Shown one piece after another: positions 49,401 through 58,352 of a stretch of DNA of 64,000 nt; the stretch's first letter is position 1, and the number at the start of each line of letters is the position of its first letter. Where the stretch lies: positions 15,313,501 to 15,377,500 of the forward strand of contig NC_090283.1 of the NCBI RefSeq assembly GCF_037392515.1, read 5' to 3'. A program made the translations under genes and the position numbers. Source of the stretch: Haliotis asinina (Eukaryota; Mollusca; Gastropoda; Lepetellida; Haliotidae). The notes below the pieces were generated by a model. That model ran no database searches. It saw only the letters and a list, made by a program, of their open reading frames with translations, and was not told the DNA's origin.

Positions 49401-52400
49401 AACTCTCTCTCTCTCTAAGGTAGTCGTAAGTTAATGTTAATGTATGTCACTTACGACTACATCAGCGCTGAGAGAGCTTCGAAAATTTATGTCCAGGGTG
49501 TTAGCATTTACACTAAAAGGTTGCAACTATCGCAAAAAAAAAAACAATACAAAAATTTAAAAAAACACACACTTACCATGCCCTGGGAGACAATCATGAC
49601 GTTTTCAAACCACCGCAATCCAGTGATTAACAGCATGAGAATGTCAAACAAGTCATGACCACAAGATCCCCTCTTTGGATGCTGAAGATCAATTCTAACC
49701 CGGATCTTCAGAAGGGCACAAGATCATTGATGCATTCCACGGATCATTCCAGGCTCTTGGGTAATTGTCTGAACGCACAGTACACTACACCGCTAAACCT
49801 TGGGTGGCTTGCCCTCTCCCGAATTATCTTCAAGATCTGTATTACCACCGTGGCTATCCTTCAAGAACGTGATCTATCTTTAGTCTTCCAAACGTCCTCT
49901 TTGATCATGAGGGAACACTATTTAATCAGCCTCTGTCTACTTCTGTGATGTCGGACCGGACCTTCTCAGTTTGCAGTCGCCAGTGATGAGTGAGTGAGTT
50001 TAGTTTTACGCCAATCAGCAATATTCCAGCTGTATCGTGGCGGTCTGTAAATAATCGAGTCTGGACCAGACAATCCAGTGATCAACAACATGGGAACCGA
50101 TGACATGTGTCAACCAAGTCAGTGGGCCTGACCACCCGATCCCGTTAGTCGCCCCTTACGACAAGCATAGTCACCTTTTATGGCAAGCATGGGTTGCTGA
50201 AGGCCTATTCTGTATGGTGGCAGTCTGTAAATAATCGAGTCTGGACCAGTGAATCTAGTACCCAACAACATGTTCATCCAGCTACGTAATTGGAACACGT
50301 TGACATGAGTCAACCAGGTCAGCGAGCACGATCACCCCTTCTCGACCATTAACCTTGTTTTACTGAAGATCAATTCCAACCCCCATCTTCAATGGTATTG
50401 CCAGAGTTGGAACTCTTTCAGGCTACCGGTGGGTGAGTGAGTGATATGGATTTATCGCCGCTTTGACCAGTATTCCAGTTTTGTCAGTGTGGCTTTTTAG
50501 TCAGAGAGATGCATGTCATTGATAATTTTGATTTGCTTTGTTTTGAACCACCATCTAAAACATGATGCTTTACAACTTTAGAATGTATTTTCGTTTTTGA
50601 CGACAGTGCCCAACGTGACATTCTACTAAATTGCTGGGACAATACTACTGGATTTACAAAATAACAGTGAGAAAAATAACATTCATTACTTGAGATGATC
50701 ATATTTAAGTGGCATGTACTATAGCTTTTTCCCAAAGCGTTCATTCAGGATCGGACTCATTTTCCAAAAGTCACAGTACACTGAATACCCAAAATCACCG
50801 AAAATGACCACCCGTTTTCATTCCAGTTTTTGCTTTCCGATGTTTAAATTATCATTTCTAAGACATTCTTCCAGTAATGATTGAACCATTAACCAGTAAT
50901 GAGTTGTACATTATTAATGCCTAATCATACAAACTGGGTCTCACTTCCAACATTCAGAAGTACCCTTATAAGTCAGGTACACTCAAAAAACACTTAAAAC
51001 CCCCAAGGAAAAACAAGACTGTAGAATTCAATTTGGAAGATGTTAGCTACAGTGCTGTTTCTGTTCAGCGATGACTTTATTGTGCCAATTACTTTATCTT
51101 CGAGATGAAAACTGATGCATAATTGATCGGTGTGTGCTTTTTGTGTTCAATGTTTGTCGTTGTCTCGCGTTTTTCTCTATGACATAGTAATTTCATTATC
51201 TCGTTACCGATCTTTAGGAGTGGGGGTAGGTGGGGTGGTGAATGGGATGGTAGGGGTTGGGGGTTAGGTGAATGTTGATTCGTCAAGGTCCCTGTGAGAA
51301 TCGAAAACATTGTACTCTAAGGACCAACTGGGATAAAAGAATGTTCTTTAGAGTTAATGGCATGTCGCGGTCGATTTGGAACGTCGGATTTAATGTGTTG
51401 AGACGAAGTAACATCTGTTCTTTCACTGAGCTAGCGAATGAATTAGTGAATTGTCATTGTGCCACTTTGCAGAATGTAACCAGCGAGCCATTTCCAATAC
51501 ACATCCCAGGTCGAGAAACCGGTAGTGCCTCTATGCTGGGCCTATTGGGTTCTCTGTTGTCACGCAGACACAGGTTCGATTCCGCCGTCTGATATTGCTG
51601 ACATGTTGCTAAAGGCGGCATAAAATCATTCTTACTCACTCACTCGCTATAGAGTGCTCTGAATCCCGGCCAAGATACGGTTATTAATAAGTATGCGAAT
51701 CCAACCTGTTTAAGATGGTTCAATTTGTTTACAGAGTTGCGCCCCTTGCTAACGCAGGCGATCCATGGCCTTATGGTCGATCCCGGTTTATCTCCGTTAC
51801 GTTTCTAGGTTAGTCTGCACCATACACGTGGTAATGGTTGGAGCCTTATTATATGACTTGGAGTCTTATTAAACTAGTGCTCAAAAGAAATGTCCACAAT
51901 TTCATGCCATCGAAAGTCGCAGGTACTACTGAATTGACCTTGAAAACACGAGAGGTCATATTCTGCACTTTTGCACATATTCACCAGGCAAGATTTCTTG
52001 CAAAAAGTCATCAAATAAAGGAAATCAATGTCGAGTGTGACCACCATTGGCATCAATGCAGACCCCAACACGTCGACGCATTGATGACATAAGACGTCGA
52101 ATGACGTTAGGCGTGATACGTTGCCATTCCTCGCCGAGGCATTGTTCCAGTTCTTGAACGGTGGTAGGTGGCGCTGGGCGTCTTCTGACATGCCGATCCA
52201 TGTAGGCCCATAGGTGCTCGATCGGATTCATGTCCGGGGACATCGCTGGCCATGGCAACCCAACGACGTTGGCGTTCTGAAGGAAGTCGTTTGTGAGTCT
52301 TGCTGTATGGGGTCTTGCGTTGTCGTGCTGGAAGACAATACCATGTGGCTGTTGCCGGATAACTGGAATCACAACTGGTCGCAAAACCTCGTCTCTGTAT

Positions 52401-55400
52401 CTTCGTGCATTCAGGTTGCCATGAATCGTCACAAGTGGCGTTTCGAGATCACCGCAGATCTCTCCCCACACCATCACACTACCGGCTCCAAACGGTCTGG
52501 AGTTTGGTGCTAAACGTTCACCGACGCGTCTGTAAACACGAGCCCGGCCGTCATTAGTATACAGAGAAAACCTACTCTCGTCCGTAAACATCACACGCTG
52601 CCAATCACGCATCTGCCATCGTAAAACTCGCCTAGCCCATCTCAGTCGACGACGTCGGTGTTGAAGAGTGCGGTGCACACCACGGTAGGGGCGACGTGCT
52701 CGAATACCACGTTCCCTTAGTCGTCGGTACACTGTGTGTCGACTGATGCGGTGTCCTAGTGCCGTCGTTGCCGTTGACGTCGCCGTCACAAAACGATTCC
52801 TCAGATGAATTGTCCTGATGTGGCGGTCCTCAGCTGGCGTTGTGACACGTGGTCGACCACTCCTAGGCCTGTCTGATGTACAGCCTGTCTGCCTCAAAAG
52901 CTGCATAAGTCTCGTCACAGTTTTTCGGGAACAGCCGAAGGTTCTTGCAATGACGGCGTTGTTGGCTCCCTGTTGCGCCATTCCCACAGCTCTCTCTCTC
53001 TCTTTCTATCTGGCTCAAACGTGGCATAGTTCTTCTGTTTTTCTAAAATACCGAGGCCGTTGTATTGTGTTATGGAATAGTGTCCCAGGCCGTCTGAAAA
53101 TACTTTCTCACTCACTAACTCACTCACTCACTCACTCACTCAGAACATTAACATGCCAAGAGGAAGTGAACGAATGATTTCGGTAGCTGTACGTGACATG
53201 TATCGGCTTGTACCATCGCCGAGTTATGAGGCATGTGAAAACATTCTAAATATGCACGTGACATTTGTGCCATACGTGGTTTATTTCATTTGTTTCACTG
53301 GATACTCATCCCGATAAGATCAGGCTGTTATAAATATTGAATATTACTACTAAAAAGACTGTTCATGAAAATATCAAAAAGAAAAGTGTTCAGGTTTGCA
53401 GATGAACATCCTGACTCAACAACGGGCGATAACTCACTTACCAGCATCTTACCTGAATTAGGATAAAACAATGTGGTATACTTCGTTGTTGTTCTCTTAG
53501 ATGGTGATTCATAAACACATGCTCATATTATTTTAGGTTTTGTTGTGAGAGGTTTTGTTATGAATGTAGAAAGTGTTTTGTCGCTTTGTGTTTAACGTTT
53601 TGTTTTGAGCTGAGCTTAATTACAAATTCTGATTCTAGGCCCCACCGTTTGTGATTGTCAACAACAACATATCTCAGAGCAGGTTCGGTGACAGGTATGA
53701 AGGCATCCTTGTCGACATCATCAGCAAGATCGCCAGTCAGGCCAACTTCACCTACGACATGCACGTGGTTTCCGACAACGCTTACGGCTTTGAGACCACC
53801 CCGGGACAATGGACTGGCATGATCGGGGAGGTGGTGGACAACGTGAGTAGCATGGAGGTGTGGGGGTGATCATAGGAGATGGGAGTGAGTGAGTGAGTTT
53901 AGTTTTACGCCGCACTCAGCAATATTCCAGCTATATGGCGGCGGTCTGGAAATAATCAAGTCTGGACCAGACAATCCAGTTATCAACAACATGGTCATCG
54001 ATCTGCGCAATTGGGAACCGATGACATGTGTCAACCAAGTCAGCTAGTCTGACCACCCGATCCCGTTAGTCGCCTCTTACGACAAGCATAGTCGCCTTTT
54101 ATGGCAAGCATAGGTTCCTGAATGCCTATTCTACCCCGGGACCTTCACTAGTCACGAGGAGATAGGCGGTAGGGTGGGGTGTGTGTGTGTGTTGGGGAGA
54201 GGGGGAGGGGGGAGGGGGGTCTGGGTATGGGGGTGGAGGAAGAAAAGACCATCTAGAGCGTGTGATCGTGAGTGAGATCAAGTTTGTAAGATAGAAACCT
54301 AGGTTGAGAGAAAGAGACATCAGCTTTTATAAGGTTTTTTTTCTTTAAAAGGGTACAAGGTGGATGGCGTGTCATGGACTGGGAAGATAAGTAAAGATAA
54401 GGAAGAAAAGTTGGATGGTTGTGTCGTGAGATGGGTTACGAGGTTACCTAATGGTAGTAGGAGACTTATAATTCGATTCGCAATGTGGAAGGATTGTTGT
54501 TGTAAAATTATTCAAATGTCTTTGAATGCATAGTACTTGTGTTTGTATATTTTGTAGCTTCAAGTAGCACTTTCTTTGTTCAAAACTTCAAAGTTTTCAT
54601 GATTTCTTCCGCCAAGTACCTGTTTTCATCCCTTTCCACCGCGCTAGAAGCGGCTTGGTACTCATCAGGGAGCTGAGAACAATTCTCAAGTCCACACTGA
54701 CCAGTGTAGGGTATCGCATTGGTATATCATGAACATATATATATGGCAGCAAGTCGATACGATGCGTGTTGTTTTGTTTTGATTTAGTGAAAACATTCAG
54801 CTAGATAAATGTGTTATCACATCGCGTCTCGGGAAATACGGGGTTTTATCAGTCCCTCGTAAGGTTGTATTCGCCACGCCACGCCACGCCACGCCACGCC
54901 ACGCCACGCCACGCCACGCCACGCCACGCCATATAGCTGGTCGAGGGAAATACGGGGTTTTAACAGTCCATCCGGCTCGGGGAATACAACCTTACTCGGG
55001 ACTGATAAAACCCCCTCGACACGGGAATATATATATTATCAGATTAAGATAAAAAATGCAGCAGAAGGGGCATCGGTGATCCTGCTCAGGGCTCTTGCGT
55101 CTTATACACGCAGCCCAGACAGCGAATGGCACTTCTCCCGCGAAACGCTGCCTAGTCAAACCCACAAAGAACTTTCCATTGAACACTGCAGCCTTTTACG
55201 TGTCAGGAGGGCACTAAGAAGAAATATTCTGATGATAGTGTACTTGGGATGCAAGCGAGACATTTCAGATCAAGGTCCGCGCATTTAGTATGCTTTTCCC
55301 GAATCTTGCCAATCACATTGCTATCAAAAGGGATAGAAAATTTAATGATGTAGAAAATACAATGATCTTATTATTCGCCGCCGTTGTAGTCGTCTTCGTC

Positions 55401-57341
55401 ATGGTTCTGTTATTTTCTTCTTCATTTTTATCGTTTTCGACGTCGTCCTACTCTTCTTCGTCATATGGGATACAGTGGGGTAGCTTAGGGGTTAAAGCAT
55501 GCTATTGGGTTCGATTCTCCATATGGGTACAACGTGTGGAACCCATTTCGCCCGCCCATGATAGAGCTAAAACGACGTACAACCAAACTCACTTATTCAT
55601 ACACACTTAGTTGTTATCGTCTTAAATTTTTTATTATGATTACTTGCAGGTTGCAGACATCGCAGCAGCCCCTCTCACCATCGCATCAACCAGGGCTGGC
55701 GTCATCACCTTCACCCAGCCCATCATGGACGCCGGCGTCCGTATCCTGTTCAAGAAGCCCACGACGTCCACGTATAACCAGTCCCTCCTCATCCTCCTCT
55801 CGCCCTTCACCACCGGGCTGTGGTTCATGATCCTCGCATCCTTTGTTGTGGCAAGTCTCATCTTCTTCGCTATTGGAAAACTTAGCCCGTACGAGGAACT
55901 TCAGGACAATCCCCACGTCGGAGACGACATTCCCCTCACCACCACTCTCATCAACGCCTTCATCTACACCATCAGCTCCTTCATGCACCAAGGTGAGGGC
56001 GGTGTGGCAACCATATCGATTAAACCAATGCAGGCACCGTTGCTGATATGTTACTAATCAGTACTCCGTTAAACTGTTCTAGTGTTAGAACGGTTCATAA
56101 TTTGTTCTGATTCCTATAGCCATGTTTCACGTGCGTCCTCGCAGACATAAGTGTAAAATTCTGGAAGTGACAATAACTTCCAAAATTCATATCACCTCAA
56201 CACAATCATATCATTTGTTTTAAACATATTTTTTTTTAAATCGTACAAATCATGCTATCCCGAAAGTGTCCTCATCCTACTTCATTGTTAGTTTGTTCGT
56301 TAAACGCCTCATTCAGGAACATTCCAGCCTTTTGGTTGGTTCCCGTCTGTAAATAATCGATTCTGGACCAGACAATCCTGTGATCAAAAGTATAATCATC
56401 AATCTACGCAAATTGGTTACGATAACATATGTACCTGTCAGCGAATGTGTCTATCTGGTCGTGTTAGTCACTTCTTACGACGTTGAGGTTCAGTGCTTGC
56501 ACGGATCTGCATTCATAGATATCTTAGTAAGTCAAACTAAGTAAAACAAACAATGACAAAACAACTTACTTTTATTCCAGAAAGAGCTGGAGTTCCAAGA
56601 TCCTCTTCCGGTCGCATAATGTCCATCTTCTGGTGGATCTTCACCACCCTCGTCTTCACCACCTTCGCCGCCAACTTCACAGCGTTCCTCCTCGTCCGAC
56701 CCCCTGACATTCGCACCATCCCCTTCATGTCCTTCGACGAACTGTCCAAACAAACGGAAGTCAAGTTCGGCACGTTGTCCAGGGGCTACACCAACTACTA
56801 TTTCTCCAAGTCAAAGAGACCCTTGGAACAACGGTTGTGGAAGAAGATGTCCTCCGACGCCACCCTCCTTTGCAACACCATGAGCGAAGGCATTGCCCGA
56901 GTCCGAAAGGGAAACTACGCCTTCATAATGGAGGGTCCCTCTGCGGAATACTACTCCGGTCAATATCCTTGTGATACCATGGTCATTGGACAACCCTTGG
57001 ACGACAGAGCCTACGGATTCGCTTGCGGACAGAACAGTGATGTGTGCACCCTTCTCAATCCTTACATCCTGAGACTGAAGCAGAACGGTTACCTGGCCAA
57101 TAGGAAACGAAAATGGATGAAGAGTTACCAGTGTAGCTTTGGGGGAAAGAATGAAATTAAGATCCGTGGAAGTCCTGTGATCGATGTGTTTGGTATTAGT
57201 GGCATTCGGCTGGAGACCCAGTTGTCCTTCAACAGGTTCTCCGCTGCTCTGTTTATTCTCTTGGGCGGTGTTGTGCTAAGTTTGGTCGTTTTGGGAGGGG
57301 AGATATTTTATGTTAGTAAATTTGGTCTCCCTCAAAAGTAG
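43447..57341 (+). CDS. Gene D: ATD-less ionotropic glutamate receptor-like (iGluR/IR) subunit
   Basis: Predicted ligand-gated cation channel subunit. Exons: 43447-43497, 44981-45031, 53639-53842, 55650-55992, 56581-57341; GT-AG borders, phases 0, 0, 0, 1, frame kept throughout, 469 aa. Residues 1-17 are the signal peptide ([17 protein letters not shown]). Exon 2 encodes [17 protein letters not shown], the first strand of the ligand-binding domain, and exon 3 continues APPFVIV. S1 has [21 protein letters not shown] and, in the next exon, APLTI with Arg117. M1 is about 140-170. The pore loop ends FMHQ with PRSSSGR after it, so His sits at the Q/R-equivalent position. M3 is about 229-254 with [10 protein letters not shown]2 has GYT, Glu334 and CGQNSDVC; M4 is followed by [10 protein letters not shown] and a short tail. 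Intron 2 is 8.6 kb. Two exons widely separated from the rest make an incomplete 5' end likely in automatic annotation. AATAAA occurs near 58166. Confidence 0.88.
43617..43890 (-). repeat. SINE-1 copy in gene D intron 1
   Basis: ACGCCGCACTCTCAGCAATA, GGCGGCGGTCTGTGAAAAAT, CGCCTCTGACGACAAGCATT, GGGTCTTCACGGGGAG. The 5' end (GGGTTACTGAAGATCAGCTC) is repeated once more. Confidence 0.8.
44222..44425 (-). repeat. SINE-2 copy in gene D intron 1
   Basis: GTTTGGTTTTATGCCGCTTT, GCAACATTCCAG, GGCTTCACACATTATACCCA, GTCACGAGCGGGCGCTTTTC. Confidence 0.65.
44549..44790. mobile_element. MITE (AGTTCGTTATAA family) with a nested fold-back element
   Basis: TTATAACGAACT on the left is inverted in CAGTTCGTTATAACCGCAGT and again in CCCAGTTCGTTACATCCG. 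A second fold-back element (44633-44732) sits inside. Confidence 0.5.
44633..44732. mobile_element. Fold-back MITE (CGAAGCTCTCTTAGC family), nested
   Basis: GGCCTATATTTTCGAAGCTT and, inverted, AGAGCTTCTAAAATCTAGGCC... with TAGCTCAAAGATG / CATCTTAGAGC inner arms. Confidence 0.6.
45181..45325. repeat. 25-bp minisatellite, ~6 copies, gene D intron 2
   Basis: Unit CCATGACACCACACCTATAG followed by GGATG. Confidence 0.9.
45329..45532 (+). repeat. SINE-3 copy
   Basis: GAGCGGGTTAGGCAGCTAAC (box A region), GTGTGCTGGCGATTAGGTGC, CTGGTTCGAGTTCCGAATGG (box B), AGTACAAGAATCTTTACTTT. The long arm between boxes recalls a Leu/Ser-type tRNA. Confidence 0.65.
45614..45800 (+). repeat. SINE-3 copy
   Basis: GGTGGTGGAGCGGGTTAGGG, GAGGGTTCCAATCCCGGATG, ACTTTTCCAAGAAAGTGTAA, TGCATTGTGTAATCATA. 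Same end as the 45329 copy. Confidence 0.65.
45801..46155. repeat. ~30-bp minisatellite, ~9 diverged copies
   Basis: Unit approximately ATGTCTGAACTGGAACTCCA followed by TCAACTTACGG, then a two-copy repeat of TCCTCGTGTCTGTTTTTACT. Confidence 0.75.
46630..46775. repeat. GAGT-rich degenerate repeat
   Basis: GTGAGTGAGTGAGTGGGTGA-like units, probably an expanded SINE-tail CACT/GAGT repeat. Confidence 0.6.
46930..47028 (+). repeat. SINE-2 3' half
   Basis: CACATATTGTCTTTCTGTTG, GCCGTGATATTTCTGGAATA, AACGCCGTGTAAAATTCACT, ending in CTCACTCATTCACTCAC. Confidence 0.65.
47752..48112 (+). repeat. SINE-1 partial dimer
   Basis: The first copy stops at ACCACTGGATTGG (47905). A second starts at once with TCTTCTGCTTCTCGTATGAG and runs to TGAGGCGTTAAACTAC, followed by (CAAA)n at 48104-48130. 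Confidence 0.75.
48220..48415 (+). repeat. SINE-2 copy, diverged
   Basis: GTGGGTTCAAATCCCAG (box B), CATTACAACTTAGAG, CCGCCATGATATTGCTGAAA, AAACTCACCCGTCAC. Confidence 0.5.
49384..49497. mobile_element. Fold-back MITE (CGAAGCTCTCTTAGC family)
   Basis: AGGGCCTAGATTTTCGAAAC, inner GTAGTCGTAAGTTAATGTTA, then inverted CACTTACGACTAC, AGAGAGCTTCGAAAATTTAT. About 113 bp, well preserved apart from a CT expansion in the left arm. Confidence 0.8.
49984..50400 (-). repeat. SINE-1 tandem pair
   Basis: 49984-50215 is a near-consensus copy (GTCTGTAAATAATCGAGTCT, ATCCCGTTAGTCGCCCCTTA). 50216-50400 is a second, older, 3'-shortened copy in the same orientation (GGTGGCAGTCTGTAAATAAT, TCAACCAGGTCAGCGAGCAC). 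Confidence 0.8.
50401..51520. other. Gene D intron 2, no feature seen
   Basis: AT-rich, with a G-rich patch at 51217-51270 (GGGGGTAGGTGGGG). No exon or repeat copy supported. Confidence 0.4.
51530..51650 (+). repeat. SINE-2 copy
   Basis: CACAGGTTCGATTCCGCCGT (box B), TGATATTGCTGACATGTTGC, AAAGGCGGCATAAAATCATT, ACTCACTCACTCGC. Confidence 0.7.
51868..53060 (-). mobile_element. Tc1-like DNA transposon, ends not firmly placed
   Basis: Encloses the transposase frame. A possible end is TAGTGCTCAAAAGAAATGTC at 51875. The opposite side, upstream of the ATG, has only a loosely similar AAAACAGAAGAACT stretch, so terminal inverted repeats cannot be demonstrated. Confidence 0.5.
52025..53027 (-). pseudogene. 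Tc1-like (Tc1/mariner) transposase gene, frameshifted
   Basis: Cut-and-paste DNA transposase. The long frame (52987-52025) has an N-terminal helix-turn-helix region ([17 protein letters not shown]), the [12 protein letters not shown] linker, then the catalytic triad: Asp in FTDESRF, Asp in [11 protein letters not shown] and Glu in [10 protein letters not shown]. There are 34 residues between the second Asp and the Glu, so DD34E, as in Tc1. The C-terminus is [17 protein letters not shown]. The natural start is probably ATG at 53027-53025 ([11 protein letters not shown]), but an AG run directly after it (52990-53010) puts the start and the rest in different frames, consistent with expansion by one AG unit. 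No other break was seen across 320 codons, so the copy is fairly young. It lies antisense inside intron 2 of gene D. Confidence 0.9.
53883..54148 (-). repeat. SINE-1 copy, full length and young, gene D intron 3
   Basis: From TGAGTGAGTGAGTTTAGTTT to CTATTCTACCCCGGGACCTT. The best consensus-like SINE-1 in the window; begins 40 bases after the donor of exon 3. Confidence 0.9.
54178..54240. repeat. GT then G-rich tract
   Basis: GTGTGTGTGTG followed by GGGGAGAGGGGGAGGGGGGA and similar. Confidence 0.75.
54826..55028. mobile_element. Fold-back element enclosing an (ACGCC)n array
   Basis: Left arm CGGGAAATACGGGGTTTTAT, CAGTCCCTCGTAAGGTTGTA; right arm GAATACAACCTTACTCGGGA, CTGATAAAACCCCCTCG is its inverse. 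Between them lie about 11 ACGCC units (54875-54931) and a second, direct partial copy of the left arm (54942-54969). Confidence 0.75.
55470..55592 (+). repeat. SINE-2 copy in gene D intron 3
   Basis: CAGTGGGGTAGCTTAGGGGT, TTGGGTTCGATTCTCCATAT, GGAACCCATTTCGCCCGCCC. Ends about 55 bases before exon 4. Confidence 0.75.
56295..56482 (-). repeat. SINE-1 copy in gene D intron 4
   Basis: CGTTAAACGCCTCATTCAGG, CTGTAAATAATCGATTCTGG, GTTAGTCACTTCTTACGACG. Confidence 0.7.
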
Positions 57342-58352
57342 TTTTGGAGATATTTCTTCAGTGTTCAAATGGATCTGTGCAGTTGAGGTTCAGTTGGTGA
57401 ACTGTATGTTGATGTAAAGTTGATCGTTATGGGAGTCGAGATGCTTTATCTCTCAAAAGAGATTTTCCAGATATTACTTTTCATATTGATAAGATGGGGT
57501 GTATGTGAAAGTGGGTTGATAACGTAAAAACTGTATGTTGTGGTCTCTGTCAAATGCAGGTTTCACATGGAGATATGAATGCTTTATAGTATAGTCCTCA
57601 AAAACGGTATCAACAGAGCTGTTTAAGACATTGTATGAGAGAAAACATTGTACGACAGGGGCATCGTGAGTGATTCCTTTTGAATTTTCTAACATTCTTC
57701 GTCACATTGTAGGACGAGTTGATGGTAAGGTGAATCATTTGTCAGTTTTAAACGATACTTGAAATATGACAGGGACACGAAGAGTTAAATCATTTGACTG
57801 ATCATCTTGAGACCAACTCAGCTTTCATGAGATCTGAACATTCCTAGCCTGGTGGGGTGGTGGGGTAGCCTAGTGGATAAAACACGTCCGCCGAAGACCT
57901 GAGTCCGATTTCCCACACGAGTACAACGTTTGAAGCCCATTTCTGGAGTCCCCTGTCCTGATATTGCTCAAACATTGCTACCGGCCTAAAATTGTATTCC
58001 TGTACTCCCTCACCTAACTGGGAATGCCAGCCTTCTCTTATACAAGACACGACTGGCGTAAATAAAGCGTTCAGCTTCATTTATACAAATTCAAACTCGT
58101 TACTGATATATATAAATGTGTGTTACTAATATGATTGTAGTCTCGAATTTTCCGTATGTAGTTGTAATAAACATATTGATTCAAACAACGGTTGTTTCAT
58201 TTCGTTCTCCAGGGATCGCGAGATAGGTGGTTCAGTTGAATTGTTAGTAATCGAACTTGGTAAGGGTAAATGATGCAGACACCGCCCTTCTTATATCCGA
58301 CAGCAGCATCTGTCTCTGGGTATTAACCGCAAACATCTTCATCAGGAATCCT
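57342..58352. other. 3' flank of gene D
   Basis: Contains a SINE-2 copy at 57855-58015 (GTGGGGTAGCCTAGTGGATA, GAGTCCGATTTCCCACACGA, TGATATTGCTCAAACATTGC) and AATAAA at about 58166, the likely poly(A) site region of gene D if its 3' untranslated region includes the SINE. Confidence 0.5.
57855..58015 (+). repeat. SINE-2 copy, possibly in the gene D 3' UTR
   Basis: Clear box A (GGGTAGCCTAGTGG) and box B (GAGTCCGATTTCC) regions; the tail end is altered. Confidence 0.75.

Noticed and set aside
49655-49948. 97-codon open frame as a transposon-encoded protein
   Set aside because: Starts in a SINE-1 scrap, and the remainder has no recognised domain.
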